A stretch of DNA of 64,000 nt from Macrobrachium rosenbergii (taxonomy: Eukaryota; Arthropoda; Malacostraca; Decapoda; Palaemonidae). The stretch is from assembly GCF_040412425.1 (NCBI RefSeq), contig NC_089766.1, forward strand, positions 20,391,558 through 20,455,557. The letters run 5' to 3'. Below, in pieces: positions 54,192 through 64,000 of the stretch. The notes beneath the pieces were generated by a model. That model was not told the DNA's origin. It was given only the letters and a program-made list of their open reading frames with translations, and ran no database searches. How positions within the stretch are numbered: position 1 is the stretch's first letter; each line of letters starts with the position of its first letter. Position numbers and translations under genes: made by a program.

Positions 54192-54785
54192 ATGTCGGAC
54201 ATAGAAACATCAGACGTAGAAATGTCAGATAATGAAAATGAAAAAACAGAAAAACGCATAGTGCTGATCCTAGGACATTCTCAGGTAAGGAAAATGGAAA
54301 GTGCCTTTGATAAAATAAATGAAGAAGAGGAAACCCTTTATTTTATAACACACTCAATAGGTGGTGCTACTTGTTATGATATCACATCTGAAGAAGTAAA
54401 GGGGTGTGAAGCAGAGGCAGTTGTGCTTTTTGTAGGAAGTAATGATATAGATAGTGAAGATGCTGAATCAACAAATGATATTAGGAATAATATCATAGAA
54501 CTTGCAAATGATATCTCCAATGTGGATGGAGTAAAGATAGTCTATATCGTTACTGTGGAACCCCGTACAAGCCTGAGATATGTAATCTATAACGAATATC
54601 GAAGAAGTCGAAATAGGTTGAACCAAAGGCTACGTAAGTCAACCGGTTATTATATCATTAATAATGGTCTCACTGAGAAGGATCTAGGCAATGATGGAGT
54701 TCATTTAACTCAAGAAGCCTCTGAAACACTGGCGGGAAGAATATATGAAAGAGTCAGCAGTGATGCTGATTCAGGAGAATGGTAA
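54192..54785 (+). CDS. SGNH/GDSL hydrolase-like protein carried by BEL element
   Basis: 197 codons from ATG 54192, chosen over the upstream frame because an acidic MSDIETSDVEMSDNENE leader follows it. The domain shows the SGNH blocks in order: block I VLILGHSQV with S30 as nucleophile candidate (GHS in place of the usual GDS); a Gly-containing SIGGATCYDI (block II-like, about 55-64); block III FVGSND with N84; and block V DGVHLT with D168 and H171. Length and spacing fit a compact SGNH esterase domain. SGNH domains occur in ORF1 of some LINEs, where they are thought to act on lipids or particles. A role in this LTR element is unknown. The frame is intact although gag-pol is damaged. It lies between leader and gag, with about 280 non-coding bases to gag. 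Confidence 0.85.
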   Translation: MSDIETSDVEMSDNENEKTEKRIVLILGHSQVRKMESAFDKINEEEETLYFITHSIGGATCYDITSEEVKGCEAEAVVLFVGSNDIDSEDAESTNDIRNNIIELANDISNVDGVKIVYIVTVEPRTSLRYVIYNEYRRSRNRLNQRLRKSTGYYIINNGLTEKDLGNDGVHLTQEASETLAGRIYERVSSDADSGEW

Positions 54786-55062
54786 TAGCATAAGTGGACC
54801 AAGTGGGGTGGGGATAAGGGACTACGCATCTAGCATTGCATTAGTTATAAGTTGTATATAATTATTGTGGTAAGTTTTGAAGAAGTGAATTTCTCTTGAA
54901 GTGTGTTAATTAATTGCATTTAATGGGGTGGTTATATATTAAATTGAAAATTGTTGAAAATACTTAAATTGTATATTTTGCATAAACCATTGTTTGTTGA
55001 AATTGCTGAAAATTTGAAAATTTTTATTGGTTTTAGCTGATTTGATAATTATCATTGGGAAA

Positions 55063-56082
55063 ATGACGGACAGAGAAGCTTTGGTGAGGTCACGAGGTGG
55101 TTACAAGGGTGTAATCACCAAATGGATAAATAAGATAGACTCTGCTATTGCTGCAGGTAATGTCAATACATTGTCTTCAATTAAAGATTTATTTATAAAA
55201 CAAATGAAGACTGTGCAAGAACTGAATGAGAAGATATTAGCTTTAACCACTGAAGAAGAACGAATGAATGAGGTGGAAGAGCAAGCAGAGTATGAAGTAG
55301 TAATTGGCGAACATTGGTATAAGTTGATCAATGCCATAACAGCGATATCAGGAAGCGGTTCTCCTGGAAATCCTCCGACCACATTATACTGGAGATGTGT
55401 TGGAGTGGAATTCCTTCTGGGAATTGTACAATGTGTCGGTACACCAGCGAGGGGACTTGGAGCCAATTCAGAAATTTTCATATCTGCAAAGCTTACTCTA
55501 AAATTGATTTCAGGATTTAAGTTGGAAGCTGCGAATTATTCACAAGCTATATCTCTTCTCCAAGCCACTTATGGGAAAAGGGATGAGATCAAGCGAGTTC
55601 TGGTAAGAAGATTACTAGAAATGGAATCTCCATCTGCTAATTCAGAATCATTGCAAACATTCAGAGCAAATTTTGAATGCTCGATAAGATCGTTGGAGAG
55701 TGAAAACCTGGAGTTGAATGAGCTTTACACTATTTTGCTTTATGGTAAGTTGCCTAAGAGTGTTAGTGAAACTGTAAAACGCAGATGTGGAGATGATTGG
55801 CTAGTATTTGACACATTTAAGAAATATCTAGAAGAAGAAATTCACAATCTAAGATCTTTCGTCTCAGTGGATGTAAATAAACCTGGAACTCTATCAACAA
55901 TATCTACATTCACAGTGAATCAATCACAATCTGTTAGACCTAAGAGTAAAGGAAATGTGAATAAATTTAGTTCTCAACAAGCAAGAAAATGTGCATTGTG
56001 TGAAGGCGAACACTGGTGGACACAGTGTAAAACTTATGCCAGTAGGGTTTTTACGATTGTGTTTTGTGTGTGCATCGAATAA
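55063..56082 (+). pseudogene. gag: BEL gag (DUF1759-like) with first zinc knuckle
   Basis: 339 codons from the ATG of MTDREALVRSRGGYKGVI; a splice-acceptor-like TTGGTTTTAG lies just upstream. An N-terminal helical region (KDLFIKQMKTVQELNEKILA) is followed by the DUF1759-like capsid (about 160-280), with QAISLLQATYGKRDEIKRVL and FRANFECSIRSLESENLELN. A knuckle CALCEGEHWWTQC (C-x2-C-x5-W-x2-C type) follows near 55989-56030. The frame is lost in a T run near 56045 and the real continuation is the +1 frame, so the last dozen residues are spurious. Gag forms the particle and binds element RNA. Confidence 0.88.
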
Positions 56083-57196
56083 ACACTTTAGTGTAGATTG
56101 TGAAAAGCAAAGTTGTGGAAACGGATGTAGATTAAAACATCATCGTGTGTTGTGTGATAAACAACAAACCAGCGAACCAAGTAAACCAGCAAGTAAATCA
56201 ACAATTAAATCCGCAAATAAACCAGCAAGTAAACCTAATAATAATGGTGTGCAAGTTGGAACACTTTCCGTAAGTGATCAGGGTCAGAAATCCAAGCAGA
56301 GGTCCATTCTACCAACAGCCACAATTGTGTTAAAGGGTAAAGGAAGACATTTAGTACGCCTTCGTGGATTATTGGACACTTGTGCGGAACGAACCTTTAT
56401 CAGAAGGTCAGCACTTAAGGACGTGCAGTATAGATCTAAAGGCACGGAGAAAATTGTCTTAAGGGGTTATTTGACAAGCAAACCTGTGAACGAGTATGAG
56501 ACGGTGAGTGTTTCCATACCTTATAAGGGTAGATTGATTATTATGGATTGTATTGTGGTAGACGAGTTACCAGAGTATACTAAGAAATTCAACGTTAAAC
56601 GAAATTTGAAAACGTTGTGTAAAACTAAAATTTGTCTAGCGGACAAAGATTTCGATCTGCCTGTGGACAAGCAAGCACCCATTGATATGTTGGTAGGCGT
56701 TGATAATGTCTATAACATTTTACACCCCGGATTCAGAAAAGCTGGGAAATTGATATTGTTACCTACCATATTTGGATATGTTGTGACAGGGTCCTGTAAT
56801 GCTCCTCCAGTGCAGGAAACCCAGGTAACTGTGTTAAAGCTAGCAATTAACGAGGAAGTAATTGAAGCTACTCATAAATATGATAATGATGTAAAGAATG
56901 ATTTGGATATTTTGTGGAACTTAGATAAAGTAGGTATTGACTGCAATGAATTGAGAGAACATGATCGAAAGGTTCTAGAAGACTTTGAAAATACCATTGT
57001 ATATTCTGAAATGGAGAAGCAATATGTTGTGGCCTTACCATGGAAGTCTAATAAGCCAAGGCTTCCATCCAATTATGGCATGGCGTTGGGCCAGGTTAAA
57101 CAACAATGTGCGAAATTTCAGAAAGATGAAGCCTACCTGAACCACTATCAAAAAATCCTGAAGGATCAGGAGGATAGGGGTTCATTGAAAGGGTAG
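56040..57196 (+). pseudogene. pol: BEL zinc-knuckle and protease segment
   Basis: The segment starts within CFVCASNKHFSVDC, then CGNGCRLKHHRVLC, two further knuckle-like motifs. A basic, Ser/Pro/Lys-rich linker leads to the aspartic protease region LRGLLDTCAERTFIRRSALK. Here DTC stands where D-S/T-G is expected, so the active-site Gly is changed to Cys. A DUF1758-type continuation follows (DLPVDKQAPIDMLVGVDNVY, FGYVVTGSC) and then RT approach sequence (VALPWKSNKPRLPSNYGMAL). The frame stops at 57196 after a shift at a GGGG run near 57177. Confidence 0.85.
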
Positions 57197-57756
57197 ATAA
57201 AAGCAAATCGGTTGAAAATTGTCATTATCTAGCACATCATAGTGTACAGAAAGATAGTGTCACCACTCCAATCAGAATAGTTTTCGACTGTTCCTGGAGA
57301 CAAGGTAAAAATGGATTGAGTCTTAACGACTGTCTGTGGACTGGACCACATATTACGACATATTTGCTCAAATTCTTATTGCAGTTCAGAACTAACAACT
57401 ACGCTTGTATTAGTGACATAGAAAAGGCATTTCTTATGGTGCAATTGAGAGAAGAAGACCGCAACTACACACGGTTTTTATGGTTGCAAGACCCAACGGA
57501 TCCAAATAGCGAGTTAATCATATATAGGTTTAGGGTGGTGTTGTTTGGTGCTATGTGTTCTCCGTTTCTGTTGAATGCCACTATTAAATCACATCTGGCA
57601 GCTGTTAGAAAAGATACGAACTGTACTGAGATGGTGGATATGATGAAGAGGGGATTATACGTGGACAACCTTCAATTTACGTCCAACAGTGAAGATCAAT
57701 TGATAAACTTATTTTTGGTGCAAACAAAATATTTGCACAGGCGCACTTGTATTTAA
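57179..57756 (+). pseudogene. pol: BEL reverse transcriptase, catalytic part
   Basis: Reads IRIVFDCSWRQGKNGLSLND, ISDIEKAFLMVQLREEDRNY (motif A Asp), RFRVVLFGAMCSPFLLNATI (motif B) and RGLYVDNLQFTSNSEDQL (motif C, YVDN in place of YVDD). A few BEL/Pao families I recall also have Asn here, so this may be natural. The frame is lost at an AAAA run near 57731 and continues in the next segment. Confidence 0.88.
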
Positions 57757-58505
57757 AGGAATGGACTAGTAATAGTGATCTTTTGAATACTGTCGCGGAT
57801 GCCTATCACATAAAATCAAAAGAGAAACAAACCTATAAAGTCTTAGGCTTAAATTGGAACATCTCTAGTGATGAACTAACAATAACACCTAATCATCTTA
57901 AGACCGGTCAAACAAAACGTGAAATTCTAAGTGCAATTGCCCAAATTTATGATCCTTTAGGAGTGCTTATCCCTATTACGATACGAGCTAGAATATTCTT
58001 GCAGGATTTGTGGAAACAGCAGTTGAAATGGGATGATCTACTTTCAGTTCCTTTATTAAAACAGTGGAATGAGTTGTCCAATGACTTAGAGAAAAGTCTC
58101 AGTATTTCCTTCTCCAGAAGCACTAATCTGGAGAAAGCGGATTATCTCCACATTTTCTGTGATGCTAGCATAACAGCTTATGGTTGTGTGGCCTATCGAG
58201 CAAGTGGGAAAACTTCGTCTCTGATTATGGCAAAGGGTAGAGTAGCACCCATTAAAGAGTTGACTGTACCTAAATTAGAATTAATGGCTTTGTTGTTAGG
58301 TGCAAGATTGTGTAAATTTATAGTTGAAACTTTTGAAGGAAATAAATTTGAGAAAATAATAATTTGGTCTGATAGTAAAGTTGCCCTGGGATGGTTAGTG
58401 ACAAAGAATAATTTGCCAGTATTTGTGAAAAACAGAGTATTGGAAATTAACTCTATAACTGCAGGGGATCGTCTTTTCTTACGTCCCATCTTCAGAAAAC
58501 CCTAG
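57747..58505 (+). pseudogene. pol: BEL RT C-terminus and RNase H
   Basis: Starts LKEWTSNSDLLNTVADAYHI, then YKVLGLNWNISSDELTI and ILSAIAQIYDPLGVLIPITI, the usual BEL RT-to-RNase H bridge. RNase H follows with LHIFCDASITAYGCVAYRAS (catalytic Asp), VPKLELMALLLGARL (Glu) and IIWSDSKVALGWL (Asp). The frame ends at 58505. The conserved NPSDWITRG continues in another frame, so a shift lies near 58490. Confidence 0.88.
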
Positions 58506-58555
58506 TGACTGGATTACTAGAGGAAAAAGACAGAAGAAGTAAGAAATAACTCCTT

Positions 58556-60286
58556 TTGGTGGGAGGGACCTCCTGGTTAAAATCAGAAAACCACACCTAT
58601 CCTATTGACAGGACATGGGTGAAAGAAGCACAAACACAGGAAGTTATTCAGGTCCATCTTGTAGGGAACAGTGAAAAAACCCATCTGCTGACCTGGGAAA
58701 GATTTAGTAGAGTGGATAAATTTTGTAAAACTATAGCTTGGATAATACGATTTATTCACAATTGCAAATCAACTGGCTGTAGGAAAATTGGAAGTTTAAC
58801 CCTGGAAGAACTTCAACAAGCTAAAAATAAAATTATTATACTCTTACAAAAGGAATACTTTCCGGAAGAATATAAAGCTTTGGAAAGGGGGGATAAAGTT
58901 TCAAAATTGACCTTATTAGTACAATTGAATCTCTTCTTGGAAGAAGGTATTATAAGATGCAGAGGAAGATTGGAACATGTCGCACAGGCGGCGGAAATAA
59001 AATTCCCAATCTTGCTGCCAAAAAGTTGTTTTCTCACAAGATTGATAGTAAGGGAGCATCACTGTTCACAAGCTCACATGGGAGTAAATGCAACCGTGGC
59101 AAGTGTGAGACAGGAATACTGGGTCCCACAGCTTCGCCAATTATCCAAAAGTGTAATACATCATTGTATAATCTGTAAGAAAACACAAGGGAGACCCTAC
59201 CGTGTGAATATTGCTCCACCATTGCCAGAATTTCGGGTGCAGAGAAAACAACCCTTTAGCGTTACAGGGGTAGATTATACAGGAGCGTTGTTAACCAAGG
59301 AGAAACATCAAAATCCTGAAAAAGCCTATATTGTGTTGTTTACTTGTCCAGTTACTAGAGGAATCCATATCGAATTAGTAAAAGATCTGTCCTGCGATTC
59401 GTTTCTTATGGTGTTCCGAAAGTTTTGTAGCCGTCGGGGATTTCCTTCTTTAATGCTAAGTGACAATGCTACTACCTTTGTATCGGCTTCAGATTATTTG
59501 AAAAACATGGCAGAAAGTTCCTTAGTGCAAGAACACCTGAATGCTATCGAATGTAAATGGAAGTTCATACCAGCCAGAGCACCTTGGTTTGGAGCTATAT
59601 GGGAAAGATTGATTGGTCTTTTGAAAACATGTCTGAAGAAGGTAATAGGTCAGGCCTTTCTCAGCTTTAATGAACTTTCCTGTGTTGTGACTGAACTTGA
59701 AGCAATTATTAATGACAGACCCTTAAGATATACTCCGGGAGATCTAGACCAGTTGGATATTCTGACGCCCAATCATTTGATTTTAGGACGTAGATTGAGA
59801 TCTTTTCCTAGGGAAGTCATAGATTGGAAAGATGAAACTAAGGATCCTCTGTATGGAGAAAATAAGGATGTTGGAAAGCGATTTTTGTACATCACGAAAA
59901 AATGTGATGACCTGTGGAAAAGGTGGGAGAGAGAATATTTAACTTCTCTCCGAGAAACTCATCGGGTGGGAATCAGACACGAATTTTGGCCCAAAATGGG
60001 AGATGATGTGTTGATACACGATGAAGGACCGAGAAGTCGTTGGAAGCTCGGTCAGATTGTCAAATTACACGTGGGACCGGATGATGTCTTACGCGTGGTT
60101 ACTTTAAAAACCCCACAAGGTCAGGTAATGAGACCTGTTGTCAAGCTATATCCTTTGGAATTATGGCAAGAGACTGATGTTGTCATATCTGAGAAAACTG
60201 ATAACAAGAACACCCGACCAATCAGGAAAACGGCACAGGCGGCTACTGAGGCCAGAAGAACCCTTATTCAAGCGGGACAATTATAA
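58556..60286 (+). pseudogene. pol: BEL integrase with DUF5641-like C-terminus
   Basis: Long open frame after two close frame breaks (near 58500 and 58575, where WWEGP is out of frame with SWLKSE). The HHCC zinc module is REHHCSQAHMG, then HHCIICKK. The catalytic core is FSVTGVDYTGAL (first Asp), LMLSDNATTF (second Asp) and APWFGAIWERLIGLLKT (Glu). LEAIINDRPLRYT and a C-terminal domain follow with WKRWEREYLTSLRE and DDVLIHDEGPRSRWKLGQIV, the DUF5641-like part typical of BEL. The start Met is arbitrary; the protein should be continuous with RNase H. It joins the cDNA to host DNA. Confidence 0.9.
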
Positions 60287-60315
60287 CTGTAAATATTGTT
60301 TCTGTTTGCTGGGAG

Positions 60316-61153
60316 TGTATCGTGACTCAAGATGGAATCACGATAGTGCATTTATAAAGACCAGTAAGCAGTCATTTATCTTTTATTTTGTAAGGGAAAT
60401 ATTATGAACATTATGCAATGCGGGATGCGTAGAAAATTATATAAGTTGTTTTGAATTGTTTGTAATAATATAATATTTCTTTGTGTCAAGTGTTTTTTGA
60501 AGAGTAAAATACACTCAATGGTTGTTTGACTCTAAGCAATCTTTAACGAGTTGTTAAGGATTGTCGTTAGCGAATGCGGGTCGCGCATGCGTGGACTTCA
60601 GTCAGCTCTGACTGATTTGAGTTAGAATCGGACAGTACCGGCTCAGTTGTGTAACAGTAAGGGTCATTGTTACCCTACGGTAACTCGTAAAGTAGGGGGG
60701 AAGGAATTAACACAGCTTCGAGAGGAGTTCTTACCATCATGTGCTACAGCTAAGTTTACGATTTTATAAGTGTTTTGTTGAGGTGATAATATTGAAGGGC
60801 ATGCATGCACTATAGATATTGTTACTGGCAGGCATTTGTAAAATGAATAGGATTATTCTTCGGATTGCCGGATAGGAAACTTTACAATAAATATTTTAAG
60901 GTTAGTAATAAATATAAATAATCTATTTCTGGTCAAACAATGATTTTATACGATCACAGGATATGGTAAATTAAATTGTATACATGAACACAACGCAAAT
61001 TCTCGATTTATTGAATGAAAGGAACAGAAAAGAATCCTTGGAAATCTGTTAATGAACCTGGTAATATGCGAACCAAATCAGGGTAAATTTAGGTTTTCAT
61101 ATTGATTGAATATTCTATATGTTTACTATTTTGGATTCTTTTGAGTAAATATA
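60316..61153 (+). repeat. 3' LTR of BEL element
   Basis: Begins TGTATCGTGACTCAAG after a purine-rich tract and ends near GAGTAAATATA. No terminal CA is evident, so the exact end is uncertain by some bases. Confidence 0.92.
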
Positions 61154-61439
61154 ATAATGTTCACACATATATAAATGTATATATAGATAGATATAGGAGT
61201 TAAATTATTATGTCCTGAATTCCCCAGCATCCGTGACGACGCAAAGAGATGCAAGAGTAATATTGAATATATATCAGCACTTCACAGTTCTTACATAAGC
61301 GTCTTCTCCGTAACAGGTAGCGGTCTTTGAGTCGCTCTTTATGAAAACTGTTGTTCCGAAACTGAACAACCAAATCACATCCACCCTCTATAATAACTGA
61401 CGTAAACAACGGACATGTTCTCGTTATTCCAGTCACCCG

Positions 61440-61440
<1 letters not shown>
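61154..61440. other. Unassigned sequence
   Basis: AT-rich flank of the BEL element; nothing recognised. Confidence 0.45.

Positions 61441-61443
<3 letters not shown>

Positions 61444-61501
<58 letters not shown>
61444..61501. repeat. (CT)n microsatellite
   Basis: About 28 uninterrupted units. Confidence 0.97.
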
Positions 61502-61504
<3 letters not shown>

Positions 61505-61668
61505 GGGAAGGAATGGATGTGTCGCTCATGATCTTTCTTACCGTTAGAGATATAGAGCCATCGTTTCTGCAACATTAAAGTCAGACAATTTCTTGTAGAG
61601 GGAACCATCTTGCGTGGAATACCTCAAGTGAACCAACTGTCCAGTCTTTGGATGGAGTATGGCGCTTT

Positions 61669-61670
<2 letters not shown>

Positions 61671-61734
<64 letters not shown>
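61671..61734. repeat. (GA)n microsatellite
   Basis: About 32 uninterrupted units. Confidence 0.97.
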
Positions 61735-61738
<4 letters not shown>

Positions 61739-62670
61739 GTTTCGGGAAGAGAATCGAAGGGCAAGGCTGTGGTATGATGGAATATCTCGCCTATTTTTAG
61801 ATGTCCATCGTTACGTTTCAAAAGTGGTCAAATGCCTGGTTTATATTTATAAGAAGGTGGAGGGCTCTGTGAAGTACGGGCAATTGGCCACTTACAAATG
61901 ATATCAATATTAGCATATACTCGTAGACTAATTACTGTTCTAGAGTTAAGGAATGCCAAGAGAGAAAGAGATCCTGCAAAGAAAACATTTTCCAGCTTAG
62001 ATGTCACTGGTATTCAATATGGTGTCTTATTTTAATTTTTCTTTCTGAATTCTGCATCTTCTGCATTGGATGACGACATTCTGCGATGCAGAACTCATCG
62101 CCAGAGCTTTCATTTTAGTTTGACGTCAGCTCTGTTCTGTGTAATGAGGGAAAGAGACACTCACTAGTTGGGTAAGAATAGCATTATTGAAACCATACTT
62201 CTCGCAAACATATACCCATAGTGATACTCAACTGGTGGAAGAGGAATTAGCTTAAATAGAAAAAATTACCAGTTCTTGATTGCAGTTCATCAGTTCCTTG
62301 AGGAAGCTGTTGGCTAAGCCCAACTTAGTCCTCTAAGCACCGAAGGTAGAGCACAAAACGAAAGCAAAGGACAGTCATGCATGGAGGCATCAACTGACTT
62401 CAACATGCCATAATCTTTCGTGGCAGGAAACGGAAAATTGATGAATTTCGTTAATCAGTTTAATTGTACACCCGGGACGGTCCCAAGGTACCCTTTTACA
62501 GTGTCTCTTCCATGGCTCACTGTAATTGGAAGTCAGGATTCTTTGCTGCATAGCATCTAACCAACTACATCATCCATTCTTCCTACTTGGTTGGTCAACT
62601 TCTTTAACATTACTTAGCTCCAGTTCGCAACTCCTATTTAAATTTGGGAACAATGCTCCGTATTGCTTTC
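61735..62670. other. Unassigned sequence
   Basis: No coding or repeat structure recognised. The sequence just before the AAT array could be a LINE 3' end but has no diagnostic motif. Confidence 0.4.

Positions 62671-62757
<87 letters not shown>
62671..62757. repeat. (ATA)n microsatellite
   Basis: About 29 trinucleotide units. Confidence 0.97.
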
Positions 62758-62758
<1 letters not shown>

Positions 62759-64000
62759 AAAGAGTGTATACAAAACAAGTAAATCTTGGGCCCTGAGATT
62801 TTGGGCAGAAAGCTTCAATAATTACCTAATGCATCAGTCGTGACCAATGAACCTGATGGGCCTATTATCGTGCCTTGGCAATCTACCCCTTTGAAATCAA
62901 ACGCACTGCTGACAAGCAGGTTGTCATGACACGATAATGTAACCTTTAAGCTCGTTGTTCGCTGAAAGTAGAAAATATGTGGCGCTGCAGGTGAATTTTA
63001 TAGTGTAGCAAACCTTGATTATCAGCTCGCAAATGATTTCGTGCGCGACCTCTAAGAACACGGGTGTTGCAATGTTGTCTCTCTTCTCCGAGGGTGACCT
63101 CAGGATTTTCCTCCAGAGAAGCAGTGGGAGTGTCAGCGGAACTGGAACTTGAGTCCTGCCGTGTAAATGAAAGGAATAGCTATATTATTTGAAGTAAGTT
63201 TTGCTGAAATGTTTATAGACAGATGTCAAGTCTTGTTGCTCTTATAGGGATGGATGAATTGAGGAAACTTTCTTATTGCCTCGAATTACAAAATCATGAT
63301 TTCATGTATTGAAAATATTGTAACATTATGCATACAAAAAAAAAAAAAAAAAAATAGTCTGTACAGGAAGTTGCTCAATACTCTGTGGTTAACGAACGTA
63401 TGAAGTTTATCGCCATGAAACAGTAACGTAGTATGGAAGGAAAGGGAAGGCTTTATATTAACAAAGTAAAAAAAAAAAAAAATAATAATTAACAAACTGA
63501 ATGTAGGGAAGAGGTACACTAAGTATAGCTTTGCACTAAGGAACTAGTGGGGGAACGTTAAAGAAAATGGATATGAACAACAACAATTTCAGGGTCTTGA
63601 AATCGAAGCCCTGCACGTTGAATCACCTTCTTAAGTAAATTGCGTTTAAAAGATTAGCTAATGACGGAGGTTATCTCCATAATCCTCAGGCGAAGGAAGA
63701 AGTGTGGCGTGATTTATCGAACACTTGAGGGAAGGAAGGTAATTTTCCTGCTCTAGTTGAAAGCAGAATTAGTTCGTTCAAGCACACCTCACATGCGATG
63801 GCTGGATACTCCGAAGGAATCTCTGCATAAGAAGCTCCTTCGTTCCTTTTACTTCCTTCGGAGGGAAAGGCCTGCAGTCATTATTCCTCGAAACGTCGTC
63901 TGTCTGTGTCTGTTGGGGTTTGCTGGGATCTTCCGTTTCCTTTAATGGTGTCAACTGATTCTGCCTTTTTATAAGTGGTGGTTATCATAACAATTAATAT
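62758..64000. other. Unassigned sequence to window end
   Basis: Short poly-A tracts near 63337 and 63469 only; no gene recognised. Confidence 0.45.

Noticed and set aside
53989..58992. Shared TGTCGCACAGGCGGC at 53989 and 58978
   Set aside because: A 15-base match between the BEL leader and integrase coding sequence, without extension on either side; treated as coincidence.

Overview
The window looks like a non-genic, repeat-dominated stretch of an animal nuclear genome, most likely a decapod crustacean. This is inferred from very dense, long dinucleotide arrays ((AT)n, (GA)n/(CT)n, (CA)n) and (AAT)n arrays, tRNA-headed SINEs, a Penelope-like GIY-YIG fragment, BEL/Pao and Ty3/gypsy elements, and the absence of any operon-like or recognisable host gene. 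A 500-base run of N (49975-50474) marks it as assembled scaffold sequence.
Layout. 1-23500: microsatellites with small retroelement remnants: a head-to-head pair of tRNA-like SINE heads (3966-4117), a scrambled cluster of a second SINE family (5774-7160), a Penelope-like GIY-YIG endonuclease fragment (7735-8133), a 15-bp minisatellite (8811-8900) and a LINE reverse transcriptase remnant ending in (AAT)n (15559-16925). 23524-28025: a hAT/ZBED5-like DNA transposon with about 190-bp terminal inverted repeats (TIRs) and a decayed transposase. 29190-37673: a second DNA transposon defined here by 33-bp TIRs. It carries a DUF7869-like DDE-type protein with an intron, and a nested 4.3-kb insertion (LINE 3' end plus gypsy debris) interrupts its coding frame. 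37674-38907: about 1.2 kb of almost pure (AT)n. 40193-48625: an 8.4-kb Ty3/gypsy element on the minus strand whose pol order is protease-integrase-reverse transcriptase-RNase H, as in Gmr1-type elements. 48628-49215: AT arrays interleaved with SINE pieces. 51020-51629: a perfect 303-bp tandem duplication. 52256-61153: a BEL/Pao element on the plus strand that carries an extra ORF with SGNH-hydrolase motifs upstream of gag. 61154-64000: microsatellites and nothing recognisable.
How the parts relate. Nothing here is a host pathway. The coding capacity is that of transposable elements: gag-pol polyproteins that package, reverse transcribe and integrate LTR elements, and transposases that act on TIRs. 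Most reading frames are broken, and many breaks sit at 3-5 base homopolymers, so both decay and assembly indels are possible. The most notable items are the SGNH ORF inside a BEL element, the inverted pol order of the gypsy element, and the intron-containing TIR transposon with the DUF7869-like protein. Several element termini directly abut (AT)n arrays.
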